Source: Eucalyptus grandis (taxonomy: Eukaryota; Streptophyta; Magnoliopsida; Myrtales; Myrtaceae). From it: a DNA stretch of 64,000 bases. Positions 1-11,400 of the stretch are shown here, one piece after another. Under the pieces are notes generated by a model that searched no databases, was not told the origin of the DNA, and saw nothing but the letters and a program-made list of their open reading frames with translations. Where the stretch lies: positions 28,979,669 to 29,043,668 of the forward strand of contig NC_052614.1 of assembly GCF_016545825.1 (NCBI RefSeq). The letters run 5' to 3'. How positions within the stretch are numbered: position 1 is the stretch's first letter; each line of letters starts with the position of its first letter. Made by a program: the position numbers and the translations under genes.

Positions 1-723
1 CTATGTAACACCATCGATGCTGACGTAAATATTTAAAATAATTTTTTTTACTAATTTTTCGATTTTTTAAAGTTTTTCTTTTCTTTTCTTTGGACTGTGC
101 CGGTGCTGGCCATAGGCGGGGGGCCAATGAAGGTGCCGTGGCCCTCATCGACCACGGGCGAGGGTTGCACTCGCCGAATCTGGCAAACGTGAGACCTTCG
201 TGGCCTAGGTATGGGCGGTCCTCGGCAAGTCTAGCAAGGGCTCGACCCTCATTGGATCTGTCGAGGGTTGCCCTTGTGACTTTTGGCAAGGGCTCGACCC
301 CTTCTGCCCTCACCAAGTCTAGTGAGGGCCTTCCTCCCCTAAGCCGCAAGGGTCTTGCCCTTGCCAGATTCGGCGAGGGCCACGATGCCTTCGCGGGCCC
401 TCAAATGTGGCTGGTCTCCAGCAATGGTCAGTATTAGCCACGATCCAAAGAAAAAAGAAAAGAAGATGAAAAAAAGGAAATTTTTCTAAAAATAAGAAAA
501 AATCGAAAATTTGGAAAAAAAATCATTTTAAAATGTCCACGTCAGCGCGGGGATATCACATAGGATTGTCGGCGTTCACATCACTGATTTCCGACCTAAA
601 TTGCATGATGTACTAAATTGGTATTATTGTGAAAAAAGTTAGGACTAAATTGGTCTAATTAAAAGGTTTAATGATGAATTAGTATCAATGCAATAAGTTT
701 AGGTCTTTTTTAGTACTTTTCCC
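1..723. mobile_element. MULE-like non-autonomous TIR element, left end outside window
   Basis: The right end reads GTACTTTTCCC at 713-723. It is preceded by about 140 bases with the motif 'tagtatcaatgcaataagttt', which matches both ends of the complete copy at 60111-61073. The outer parts are AT-rich and inverted relative to each other: 1-75 is complementary in outline to about 490-570, including 'gtcagc' and 'ctatgt/acatag'. The middle (90-437) is a GC-rich block of short repeats built on 'gcgaggg/ccctcgcc'. It contains a 115-codon open frame with no recognisable domain, which I take to be a by-product of the repeats. Long imperfect terminal inverted repeats (TIRs) around unrelated GC-rich filler fit non-autonomous Mutator-like elements. 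The left TSD is not in the window. Confidence 0.7.
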
Positions 724-1055
724 GAGAAAAAAAATGGGCAAAGTAGGGTTGTGCGTCAAATTAATAGAGGGTCGCGTCCCAATCAGATTACCAATGTCTC
801 CCTTAGAACACAAAAACACTTGTTAGTACTAGAGCGCAAGCCCGTGCCATGCATTGGTATAAATTAAAGTACCGCGGTTGTAATCTTAGCCGAACATTAA
901 TTTTATTTATTATTTTAAGGAAAACAAATATTACATGCATAGAAAAATTTTAGATTTATTTAAAGTACATAAAATCTTTATAGCAAGAGATATTAATCAT
1001 TAAAGGTGCATATCCCTGACCCTTTGTACGCATGAAACTAGGTACTTTTCTCGCC
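724..1055. other. Unassigned AT-rich spacer
   Basis: No open frame, RNA gene or repeat structure is recognised between the end of the MULE-like element and the hAT target site. It holds short A/T runs only. Confidence 0.5.
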
Positions 1056-1063
1056 AAGATAAT

Positions 1064-3017
1064 TAGGGCTGTCAATGGATCGGGTCGAGTCGGGTCGGGT
1101 TTTAATGTTACCTGACCCGACCCGAATCATAAGGTAGTGTGCTCTGATCCGACCCGAATAGACCCGAAAAGCATAATACCTAAAGCACTAATTTAGGTCA
1201 GGTCCGAGTCGGATTTCGGGTTTACCCCTTTTCACCTCTTCTTTACCCAATGAATTTCCCATTGGGTTCACGTTGCCTTAGATTATCAATTATTATCTTG
1301 TATGTGAAGGAATTGATCCTGCGGCCTCTTCTCTTCAACAGTTATACTGGGATTGCTATGTGGTTTTCCATATAATTATATTGGGATTGTTATTTGCCTT
1401 AATCTAGTAAAAGAGAACCTTTAAAATATCTTTGGGAAGCAGATGAGATGCTATCCCTCCTGCTTGGGAATCTTAACGAGTGAGACTGTTTTATGGATTA
1501 CATCTAATAACTCCCTATGTATCTATTCTGATCTACATCAGTTAACGGAGTTCTCGTTGGTACACACCCAGTGGCATTAGTCGTGTGAAATCAGTCGTGT
1601 TAACATGCTGCCGGTTGCACAGTTTGCATATGGGATATTATGTTAATGGAGAGAAGATTGAGCTGTTTTGTGAAAGTATAAGGAGAAACCAACTGAATAA
1701 CGAGGTGTAAATGTAGCAAAGCAACCAAGATCAGAAGCCATTGCAGCAAAAAAAGGGTTTGCGACATTAACTAATTTGGCAAACGAAGGTAATAGTCATT
1801 CGACCACTACCGATGAGTTATCAAGTTGAATGCGACTAAGCTTATGGCAGGAGCCTCTCTTGCGTGTCTTAGCATTGACAGTGCCGAGTTCTGGATTGGA
1901 ACTTCTTCTCATCATGAATATAATGAATTACCATGCGGGCATGGCGGAGGATGCTGTTTTTGCCTAGCTCTCACCTCATTCTCTACATTTTCTCATCTGG
2001 TTTATGGATGAATTGTGAAGATCGAGACTTCGACATCGACAGCATTACAATCTCGTGATGCAAAGAGAAACTCTGCATCTATAATGTGAAAAGGTAACTG
2101 CAAACTTTATATATTAGACAAGTTCATGCGCATTTTCTCTCCCAAGTTGTATAATTTCAGGGTGTCGCTAGCATATTGTTATCTGAGGATTGAACAAGTG
2201 CAAACATCGAATCAATGCTATTTCATCAATATCAACGTCCATTCACAGCATCACTCATGTTTATTTCACGAAAATTGCTCATTGTCCTGAGAGTGTATCA
2301 TCATGGAGTCAAATTTCTTACCCAATCCAATTACAGAGCAAGAAGCTCATATGAATCATCCTCAACAGTCATCATCTATATAAAAGCAAAATCATATCTT
2401 TTTCCCCTCAATCCAAGACACCGAACGAGAATCTCCACAATTCGCACTTTTATTATACAAAGCAGGACACCGAAAATCAAGGTCGCTTCCCCTACTCCTC
2501 CCCCCACTCAAAAGATCACGTGAAACTACGGTGCGTCGTAACTGGCTGCGGGTAGAACCTCCCAGTAGCAAGGCTCGAGGTCGCTGGAGACGAGGCAGTA
2601 CCCAGCGAAGGTGACCTCATCGGTGTTGATGGCGATAGACCCAAACTCAAAGATGGTGACGTTGGCCGGCCAGGGGACCTCAATGACGATGTTCATGCCG
2701 GGAGCTTTGGAGGGCGAGTTTGGGGTGGTTGAGGCGCTGGAAGGCACAGTCGTTGGGAGAAGGCAAGGTGGTTGCAGGGTCTTCTCAAAGAGAGGAGGAG
2801 AACATGTTTGGGTGAGGGAACGTGTTTTGAATCAATAATGCGTTCGGGGCAAACAATGTTCCGACCCTAACCCAATCCGAAACATGTTTGTTTGCTTGTT
2901 TAATAATTGTTACCTAAACAATATTAAGACCTGAAACATGTACTCAATTTATTTCATGTTTGGTTCGTGTTTAGGTAGTGTTCGGGTCAGGTCGGGTCGA
3001 GTTTTTGGACACCCCTA
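1064..3017. mobile_element. Non-autonomous hAT-type element with 8-bp TSD
   Basis: The left end is TAGGGCTGTCAA and the right end, reverse-complemented, is TAGGGGTGTCCAA. The flanks carry a perfect 8-bp duplication, AAGATAAT, at 1056-1063 and 3018-3025, which is the hAT superfamily signature. Subterminal regions are rich in 'gggtcgggtc/gacccgacc' (1075-1235 and 2975-3005), as usual for hAT transposase-binding clusters. No hAT transposase or dimerisation domain is visible, so the copy is non-autonomous. The interior is not simple filler. A gene-end-like segment lies on the minus strand at 2526-2747, and 1640-2010 has exon-like but unidentified short frames. Confidence 0.85.
2526..2747 (-). pseudogene. 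Captured 3' end of an unidentified plant gene inside the hAT element
   Basis: This minus-strand frame of 73 codons contains VEVPWPANVTIFEFGS and NTDEVTFAGYC, then SDLEPCYWEVLP. It looks like a genuine conserved C-terminal beta-rich segment rather than a chance frame, because it is much more GC-rich and protein-like than its surroundings. It ends at TAG after DAP. Reading that codon as CAG would continue a few residues (FHVIF) to a second stop, which suggests a premature stop by C-to-T change. Upstream (2750-2800) the better continuation seems to switch frame. I do not recognise the family. There is no start codon context or promoter, so I infer transduplicated coding sequence carried by the transposon. 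Confidence 0.5.
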
Positions 3018-3025
3018 AAGATAAT

Positions 3026-3356
3026 GGCTTGTCATCTTGTAATGCCAACCTCAGCACATTCTGCAGTTGGACAAAATTTATTTAACTAAAAAGAAATGCA
3101 TATTTTTAATGTAATATGTGAAAATGCAATCTAAGATCTCCATAACTAGAAACAAGAACTCATATAATCGAGTAGAGAGATTTGCGCACCTGATTTGGAC
3201 CATTGTTCTTGATGCTAAATAGCAACCATCCAAACTTAATAACTTATCCTCTATTGTCATCTATATCACTGACTCAATGAGACTACTTCTCACATTTAGT
3301 TTTTAGTAAACCCTCTTTATGTGAGAATAATTATGTGCGTTAGTGTTAGAGGAAAG
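3026..3356. other. Unassigned spacer
   Basis: AT-rich sequence between the hAT element and the solo LTR. No coding or RNA feature was seen. Confidence 0.5.
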
Positions 3357-4438
3357 TGTGACATCCTAGATTTTCGACCCTGTTTTCTATTGAATTAATC
3401 GGGCATTTCATTGACACATCTATAGAGCTGTTCTCAGAGCCGATCACTCTAAAGATAACTAGACTATCTAGGGAAGCCGTCAAGGAATTTTAAGACAATA
3501 GACTTGAGAATTCAACAAGGAATCGACTTCTTAACCGTGCTCATCTTTAGAGGCCATTTCGGCACAGTATAAAATCGATTTAAAATCAGAGATAGATCTG
3601 TTCGACTGAGATGTGTGGCCGATCGTGGGTAACTCCACTAAATTGGAAAATTCTCGTCGACTGGCACTAATCTGATTTTACTTGTCGTTTTGGTATCTTG
3701 TGTCCGTATTGAATCCTCGACATTTTCGCGACAATCGAGAGTCGCCATTGAGTCGAGTGGGTTCATAGTGGCTCGAAGAAAATTGACCACAGTTCATTTG
3801 CCCTAAAAAGTTCTGAAAACTACCCGGTAGTCTAGGTCACGCTAAAAATGCGCTGAATGGAAATTAACCGCGAATTCAAGTCAGATTTCAGAAATTGGAG
3901 ATTATGTCATGTCACAATAAATTCTAGGACTCACGACTCAGTTTCAGAAAATTTTTCTGACACCCGATACTTTTTGGGAAAAAGTCGTCGCATGGTCATT
4001 TTTTGTGCAGAACAAGCCAAGGATTAGTTTTGACGGCAAAATTGGAAAGCATGAGGGATCCTTGGATGAGGAAAATTATCAATTCGATAAGTGAGACATC
4101 AATTGATTTTACGAGAGCCGATTGAGAGAGATCAAGAGAGAATTAAATTCAATTGAAGCCTTTCGCTAAGAAATTCGTAACCCCCCTTAGCCTAGCATTT
4201 TTGGACCACTTGAGATGTTGTATGGAGTGTTTATGTGGCCAGTTTGCAGCCAAGGGATGTAGACTTCTTGGGCAAGCATGAAGAGGATATTTGTTGTGGA
4301 AAATTGGCAAGGATGGCCCACTCTCTCTCTTATCTCTCCCTCATCCGGTCGTGCAACTCCATTTCTTCAATCATCCTTGCCGCTTGAAGACCAGAAACCA
4401 GCGGGAGAAGCTAGTGTTTCCTTCTCCACCGAGCTGCC

Positions 4439-4906
4439 ATGAACACCGAAGCAAGCCAGCGTCCAATTTCCCCTGCAGCTCTCATCTTTGATAGCGAAGC
4501 TCGAAGCCTCCACCGCTTCTTTCATTCGCCTGTCTACCCCTCCAGTCAACCGCCAGCACGGTTTGAAGACCGAGCAACACCACCGAAGACCCTTGCCAGC
4601 GGCGCCTACCTCTCCACGCGTCCAAGCTCAGCTCCTTCGGTCAACAACAGCAACCACCGAAGCCTCTGGTTGACCGAGCAGCCCATCTCCGTGAAGCAAA
4701 ATCCACCGGAGCCTCACGCGGATCCAGTAGCTGCCACACATCCACCGCCTGCCCTCTCTCGGTCAACAAATCAACCTCGTTTCACTTTAGTTGACTGCAG
4801 CTACCTACTGCCTTCAGCTTCTTCGGACAGTCTTCAACAACCGAAGCCACGAAACAGCTGTAGCGACACCAGTCTGCCTCCTCCAGCTCGTGTCTTCGGC
4901 GAGTGA
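4439..4906 (+). other. 155-codon open frame inside the solo LTR, probably non-coding
   Basis: This is a Pro/Ser/Thr-rich frame in the GC-rich, likely transcribed part of the LTR. Several overlapping frames on both strands are also open here, which is expected of GC-rich sequence. No domain, signal peptide or membrane segment is seen. The equivalent part of the related LTR (about 53160-53640, minus strand) does not visibly keep the same protein. I would not annotate it as a gene. Confidence 0.3.
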
Positions 4907-5787
4907 ATTCCAGCAAGGTCCATTTCCCTTGCTGTTCGAAGACCCACCGAAGAATTTCCATCGGGCAGCCCATCATTTGGTGTTGAAGTCAGGCCCACGT
5001 CCACGAGCCCAAGCAAAATCTTGCTAAGCCCATCAAAGCCTGGTTCAGCAGCCTAGTCCAATGCCAAAAAACAAATCTCAGCTTGGGCCGAGATTTGTTG
5101 GGCCCTTTTGAGGTCCGGTCCAAGTCCGTTGACGTCGCCGAAAATTCGAAATTCGGCCGCCGTCACACCGTCATCGCAGTGTCCCAGTCTTCGCTTTGCA
5201 CAAGTGAGTTTTAATCACTAATGCTTTCTTAGTTTGCTAATTATGCTTAAGGATTGATTAGTGTTAATTAAGTAGGATTAGGTGGTTAGATTAGAGTAGA
5301 TTAGTGATTATTAATTAATTGTGATACATGTTAGGTAATTTAATTGTGCAATTAGCAAGTAGACATGTACTATTATTTATTGAATGCATCTCGGATTTTT
5401 CCCGACCCTTTCGGGCTTCATTTAGGCATTACGTGCCTAAATTGAATTTTTAGTATTTATTTATTAAATTTTCGAAATTAATTAATTATTTATTTATTTA
5501 TTTTTCGAAAATTAGGTGGGATAGTCGACGATAGAAATTTTATGCTAATCGTCGTGATATAGTTCGTTTATTTATTTGGGCTCTACGTTGTGCTGAATTG
5601 AATTGATTGCGTAATTTGATGAATTATTCCTAAATTGATTGAAATTTAGTGAAATTAAACGATGGATTGGTAGATGGCAAAGTATGGTTATTTAGCAATG
5701 TTAATGCCCTGATGAGTTGTAAAATGGAGAGAATCGTGAGATTGATCTCGAGAATACTCTTGGCTGAGACCGATCAGGTACGAGGTA

Positions 5788-6055
5788 TAGACATATGTGA
5801 TTCGGTGATAAGGAAATCACTGGTGAAAATGGCGTCTTAAAGAACGCACGAGTGCTGTCTATTACCTACATCAATATAGACATACGTGGTTCGGTGATAA
5901 GGAAATCACTGGTGAAAACGGCGCATTAAAGAATGCACGAGTGTTGTCTATTACATGCATCCTTATGGACATACGTGGTTCGGTGATAAGGAAATCACTG
6001 GTGAAAACGGCGCCTTAAAGAACGCATGAGTGCTGTCCATTACATACATCACCTT
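5788..6055 (+). repeat. Tandem repeat, three copies of 89 bp, inside the solo LTR
   Basis: The block 'cggtgataaggaaatcactg' recurs exactly 89 bases apart (units beginning near 5791, 5880 and 5969). Each unit also contains 'gaaaa.ggcg', 'ttaaagaa.gca' and 'gagtg.tgtc.attac'. Units differ at only a few positions. A partial fourth unit follows ('ggcgaaaacggcgct' near 6055-6070). I do not see the array in the family copy at 51296-54651, so it may have expanded in this copy. Confidence 0.9.
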
Positions 6056-6862
6056 GGCGAAAACGGCGCTCGAGAGAGTATGTGTGATTTAATGATTGGA
6101 AATGACCTAGAAATGGTCTGATTGACATGTAATCAACTAAGTCGATTGATCATTGATTTGATCTGATGTTGTGAATTGATTGATGGAATGGAAATGACTT
6201 ATGAATGGTCCAATTGTCATGAAATTGACTAGGTCGATTGATCGAGATATTGATTTGTGATGTGATTGCTTGGGTGCCTTTTTGAACTGTGCTAATATGC
6301 AGGTGGAATCTGAGGCCAAGGTAAGTCCTCTGACCCGTGAGTGCATAGGCAACCTAATTAGCGTATTGGTTTACTAATCGAGTCTTAGGGGGTAGAACTT
6401 GCTGAGACATGGTCTCAATGGTTATTGTATAACCATTTAAGGACCCTGATGAGGAGCCTGAGGAGGAGGAATCTGAATAGGAGAACCCTGATGCGAAACC
6501 TAAAGAGAAGGGAGATTTTGAAGAAGAAGATGATCCAAAGGAGGATCCCGGGTACGACCCGGATAAGGACTGAGATTCTATCCTGTTTTGCAAACTTTGG
6601 GTTTTGATCGGATATATAATAGATCAGACTTGTGAATAGTATTATATGATACTATAGTTTGCTATGTATAAAAGTGTGGTTATATGTTTTCATATTGTGA
6701 AAATTATGGCCTACTTTTTTATCCCAATGTTTTATTGGTTGGGGATTATTATCTGCTTCCGCATGCGTATTAAAATTAAAGGGGTCGACAATGCGTCATG
6801 GGGCGTTGGTATTAATCGATCAAGTGAGGGATGGGCACGCGATCGAGAATCGAGGTGTGACA

Positions 6863-7389
6863 AAAAGATTTGAGTACTATTTGTAGAGTTTTCAGCTAAG
6901 TTCTCTCATTATGGACCAAACTCAACTCGACCCACACTAACCAGCCCCATATTAGAGTGATTAAGAAACATTTTATCTAATCTTATTAGACCAATTAATT
7001 GAAACTGTAAATTATGATATCAATTAATATAGCTCACATTAGAAAAACTCTTACATTTAAAATTTTACGAATTAGTTTATTCGTTAATACTGATGGATAC
7101 ATAACGCTAGCAAATGTAAAGGGTAGGTTTATCATAGACTGCGAATTGGATGATTGTTTATTCCTTTTTAACGCATATTCTCTCATAAGTTCAACACCAA
7201 GTAATAATAGTGCATATTTTTATTGTCAAATTTTATGTTGCATCAATCGTACTTGTAGTTTACTAAACTTATTATTTCTCTAAACTATTAAAGTTATATG
7301 ATATCTAGGTGCTTCCAAGTTTATTTGCATGTATGAAATCAGCTTCGAAGCCATCTTCTTTGAGGATCGTCAGGTAGCAGCCATGACCT
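6863..7389. other. Unassigned AT-rich spacer
   Basis: No recognisable gene or repeat. An 89-codon frame at 7014-7283 has no domain and no coding bias, and I treat it as chance. Confidence 0.5.
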
Positions 7390-7945
7390 TGTAACGACCC
7401 TAACTCCATCTCCAGGGTCTTTAGCAGCAAAGATTATTTTCTCGAGATTTATCGCCATCCCAATTCTTTTTAGCTTATTAAGATACACAGGCGGAAGCGT
7501 GAACAAATGAACTCCCTAGATAAACAACAGTTGGAAAACTGAGACATACATCAAACAGAACTCGTTACTTTATATTACAACAGTTCATTTACAAGTTCCC
7601 CCCTCCCTTTTTTCCTATGGGCACTTTTTCCTTTTTACACCATACTATAATTTTCCACATAGGTCAGGAGAAACTCTCATCTCCTCTAGCGTGACTACAG
7701 CTTCCAAAACTGACGTGACGCTTTCCTGCCTACAAGTCGAAAAGATAAGGAATGAATCCAAGACTCAGATGAATCCAAGACTCAGTAAGTAAAAACCTCT
7801 AATTCTCTACTAGGATGACAACTCATCATCAAATCTAGCATGAACAATACTCGTATTAAAATATCGATGGTAGATTGATAGTAATATTACTGCTTCACCT
7901 CGACTACACATATGTATCCCTTCGGTGTAACTTCAATGCATGCTC
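7390..7945 (+). repeat. Left arm of the inverted repeat
   Basis: About 556 bases, complementary to 8298-8834 with scattered substitutions and small indels. Confidence 0.8.
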
Positions 7946-8297
7946 ACATTCAGTTTATCCATGAACACACCAAGTCAAGTAGTAATAAATATACCGGCGT
8001 GCATAAAAGGTTCATTAACATACATCTTGGCTCAACCAAGGCATCCTGGCTCAACCGAGGCATTCAGCTTCAAGTTAGACATGCTGGCTCAACCAGGGCA
8101 TCCCGGTTCAACTGAGACATCCCGAGGCTAGCTCACCTGAGGCATCCGGGCTCAATTCAGGGGGCATCCTGTTCTCACGAACAAGGCATCGCCGCCAACA
8201 CTATGTGACGACGGTCTTCGGTTTTTCATTTAATGATCACATATATGTACTGCACAAGCCAATTTATTATCTTTCATCTTAACCCACACATTATAGG

Positions 8298-8834
8298 GAG
8301 CATGTATTGAAGTTACATCGAAGGGATACATATGCGTAGTCGAGGTGAAGCAGTAATATTACTATCAACTTGCCATTGAAATTTTAATATGAGTACTATT
8401 CATGTTAGATTTGATGATGAGTTGTCATCCTAGTAGAGAATTAGGGGTTTTTACTTACTGAGTCTTGGACTCATTCCATATTTTTAAAATTTGTAGGCAG
8501 GAAAGCATCACGTTAGCTTCGGAAGCTGCAGTCACACTAAAAGAGATAAGAGTTTCCATTGGCCTATATGGAAACTTGTAGTATGGTGTAAAAGGGAAAA
8601 AATGCCTGTAGAAAAAAGAAAGGGCTTGTAAATGAACTGTTGTAATATAAAGTAATGAGTTATGTTTGATGTATCCCGTCTTTCAGCCATTGTTTGTCTG
8701 AGGAGTTCATTTCTTCACACTTCTGCCTGTGTTTCTTAACAAGATAAAAAGAATAAGAAGGGTGACGAGGCTGGGATGTCACGAAAATAACTCTTACTAC
8801 TGAAGACCTTGGAGATGAAGTTGGGGTCGTTACA
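8298..8834 (-). repeat. Right arm of the inverted repeat
   Basis: About 537 bases, the inverted partner of 7390-7945. It reads as an LTR 3' half in the plus orientation. Confidence 0.8.
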
Positions 8835-8838
8835 AACC

Positions 8839-9813
8839 TTGTGCAATGATAACCTGGAATTAATTGATTAAGGGAAGATTTCTGTTTGTACTCTATCTTT
8901 TGAATTTCGTGATAATATTTCTCACAGGACTTAGAAAAAAATAGATTATTAACTAATACTCCGTCCTAATTCCTGAATCTGTCATTTTTGCATAAAAATT
9001 TTCAGTTTTACCTTTATCAATTGATTATTAAACTTTATTTGCTTTATAGTATTGCAATCTTAATTTTGTGTTCCGTTTTCATGTACCTTTTCCATGTGTC
9101 TATTGCATTGGAACTGATTTGCCTAGAGTGTAAAATTTTAAGAGACTACAACCAATTATTTTAAAAGTTTAAACACGAATGCATGATTTATTATTTAAAT
9201 ATTCTAAAGTAAAGAAGTGATAAATTTTAAGAGAAAAGTAAGACCTGCCTAAAATGTAGGGTGCCATTTGTCAAACTTGAAGTATAGATCTTCAACAAAT
9301 GTTTTAATGATGGATATAGATTAGCTGGTAAAGGTACTTTAGCTAATTTGAAAGGTTAGACATTCGTTTGGTCATAATTAAAGTAAAGTAAATCCCTCAT
9401 TTTTTGGGGTTTTGTTAATTTTGGATCTCAAATATGCATTTGATAGGATGAAAAAGGGGAAAGAAAAGAAACATATGCACTTGATTGACATTAAGATTTC
9501 TGATTTAAAAAAAAAAAAAAAAAAAAGAAGGAAAGGTTACACTGGACAAGATGACCACCCCAAAGAAAAAGGAAAAAAAAAAATTGCGCCTCGATTGTGA
9601 ATTGCGTCAAAAGCAAACCTACTCTCTCTAGGATGCTTTGATTGGCCTGGTTATTGTAGTCATTGTTGCTACTTACACTTCCATCTGGAGAAATAGACTC
9701 AAAGGTATTGTCTAAATTGCCTAATTTGGGCCAACGATCTTTGATTAAGCATGGGCTCTCCTAACTCTATATCTCGCGCAACATTGGATTTCATTTTTTT
9801 TAGTTCTTAACAA
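8839..9813. other. Spacer with one exon-like segment
   Basis: Mostly AT-rich. At about 9631-9705 a segment preceded by 'ctctctag' and followed by 'gtattgtc' could be read as an exon encoding a hydrophobic stretch (GLVIVVIVATYTSIW). I cannot match it to a family and no neighbouring exons are seen. Poly-A runs at 9508-9525 and 9570-9582 make chance open frames. Confidence 0.3.
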
Positions 9814-9821
9814 CCTATGGT

Positions 9822-10844
9822 TAGGGGTGAGCAGCGGTCTAGGGTCGACCTTGGACTAACCCTGGACCGGCCCAACCCTGCCGGTCCTGGTCCGGTTCCC
9901 AAGGGGACTGGGTCGGTCCTTGGTCCTGAAATTCCAGGACCAATACTGTACGGGTTGGTCCTCGGTCCTAGGAGTTTTGGGTCGGTCCAACCCTGGACCA
10001 ACCCTGTATATTATATTATATTATTTATAATTATTTTATATATTCAAACTTAAGTAAAATGTCTGTTATATTATATTATATTAAGATGTTCTATCAATAG
10101 CACCAATAGTAATTTCAATTTAAAACTTTTGTTGAGTATTAATTATGTGTTGTTTGTTTTGTTTTCAGGTGTTTAGAAGTTCGAGTGAATTAACAAGATG
10201 TGAAGTTATATATTCATGATTTATATTAAGTATTTTGAACTTTTTTATAGTTTAATTGTATTTTACTAATGAATTTCAGCTACACTTTGCTTTTCAATTT
10301 GTGTCAAATGGTAGAAGTTTTTGAAGAGTAGAGTAGTACTGCAATTGTTACGGTGATTTGCTAGTCAAGTGGTGTGAAGCTCATTTTTTGGTTGAGTGGA
10401 CTCTATATGATCAAATGCAGGAAAAAGCTTTTGCATATGGTGTTATGAATATTAAAGATAAATGATTACAAGAACTTTCCATCTTGTCCCATATCTCGAT
10501 GAGCGGTTAGTAGGTACGAAATTTTTATTATTATGTCATCTTAAATTTGCTAAATATGTATTGGTATTTATAGTTTAGTTGCACAATGCCGCATTCTTGA
10601 TGGATATGTAATTTGAATTTGTAGGTTTGCTTTTTTAGGGAGTATAAAAAATAAGACAAAAAAAAATTATCAATCGGTCTCGGGTTGACCCTGGAACCGG
10701 ACCGAACCCACTCGGTCGGTCCGGTCCTTGGTCCCAGGCTTAATAGGGTCGGTCCTCGGTCCTAAAAATTGAGGACCAACACTGTATGGGTTGGTCCTAG
10801 GGTTAGGGGGTGGCCCAGACCAACCCGGACCATGCTCACCCCTA
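9822..10844. mobile_element. Non-autonomous hAT-type element with perfect 8-bp TSD
   Basis: The ends are TAGGGGTGAGCA (9822) and TGCTCACCCCTA (to 10844), perfect 12-bp TIRs. The flanks are CCTATGGT at 9814-9821 and at 10845-10852, an exact 8-bp duplication. Subterminal parts carry many copies of 'ggtcggtcc', 'ggaccaa' and 'ggtcctcggtcc' on both sides. The central 650 bases are AT-rich with no transposase frame. This is a young-looking deletion derivative of a hAT transposon, 1023 bp long. Confidence 0.92.
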
Positions 10845-10852
10845 CCTATGGT

Positions 10853-11400
10853 CTATTGGAGCCGGCTAAAAACCAATTGAGATGTGAGAATGTTGTCTTT
10901 ATTCCTACGCAATCAAAGATTCTAGAGTCAAGGACTTGATTACATTAATGTCTATGAGTGCCCTTTCACTCTAACTTGGAAAGCCTTTTACTTATGAAGT
11001 CACATGGTCTTGAATGTTGATTATAGTCTTATTTAATGCATCAGAGTTGCTAAATGATCATGCAAATGTTTTTGTAGGGTTCATTTTCATCAAATTTTAA
11101 AGTAATCCTGACCTATTCTAGGAAAGCGATAAACAACCAATTTATTGAAAGACAGTACAGTAAGTAAACGCCCAAATATTGAAATGACTTTTAAAGTAAA
11201 AGTGAAAAAGAAAATCTAATACAAGTCAGGCAAAAAATATACATAGCCATGCTGTAAGCCCTAGGACATTATCCCCGTGAGCCGATGCAAATCAAGTTTA
11301 ATTTCTTTCAAAAGGATACTCCACTAGGACTAAGCTACATGTACACTAATTCAACAAAACTAAACTAAATCTAATGCTAAAACTTAAAAATTTCATGAAA
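10853..11400. other. Unassigned AT-rich sequence
   Basis: No gene, RNA or clear repeat boundary was found. Confidence 0.4.

Larger units (their letters stand above)
3357..6862 (+). mobile_element. Solo LTR of a long-LTR Ty3/gypsy family (3.5 kb)
   Basis: The segment begins TGTGACATCC and ends GGTGTGACA. It is flanked by GAAAG (3352-3356) and AAAAG (6863-6867), a 5-bp duplication with one mismatch. Read against the minus strand of 51296-54651 it aligns over long stretches. Shared landmarks include an early 'aaaattctcgtcga', a 'gagtcgc..atgagt' block, 'taaaaa.ttctgaaaactac' and the last 40 bases around 'gagggatg.gcacgcg'. That second copy is joined to a polypurine tract and integrase, so this is the same family's LTR. 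No internal retroelement sequence follows on either side, so it is a solo LTR left by LTR-LTR recombination. Its middle (4290-5200) is GC-rich and contains a 155-codon frame (4439-4906) of no known family. It also carries an 89-bp tandem repeat. Confidence 0.8.
7390..8834. mobile_element. Inverted-arm (foldback-like) element built from LTR 3' halves
   Basis: The outer ends are TGTAACGACC (7390) and GGTCGTTACA (to 8834). The arms 7390-7945 and 8298-8834 are reverse complements along their length. Examples are 'gacaactcatcatcaaat' against 'tgatgatgagttgtcatc', and the block 'ttactgcttcacctcgact' and its complement. The flanks GACCT (7385-7389) and AACCT (8835-8839) form a near-perfect 5-bp TSD. 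In the right arm the sequence reads like the 3' part of a gypsy LTR ('acttactgagtcttggactc' ... GTCGTTACA). The loop (7946-8297) holds short direct repeats of the type 'catcctggctcaaccgagg'. It could be a foldback transposon or a retroelement self-integration product. Confidence 0.7.

Noticed and set aside
5788..6055. Possible CRISPR-like array
   Set aside because: Units are contiguous 89-bp tandem copies without unique spacers, inside a plant LTR.
7946..8297. 'ggctcaaccgaggcatcc' direct repeats as a possible regulatory array
   Set aside because: Short irregular repeats in the loop of the inverted element; no evidence for function beyond low complexity.
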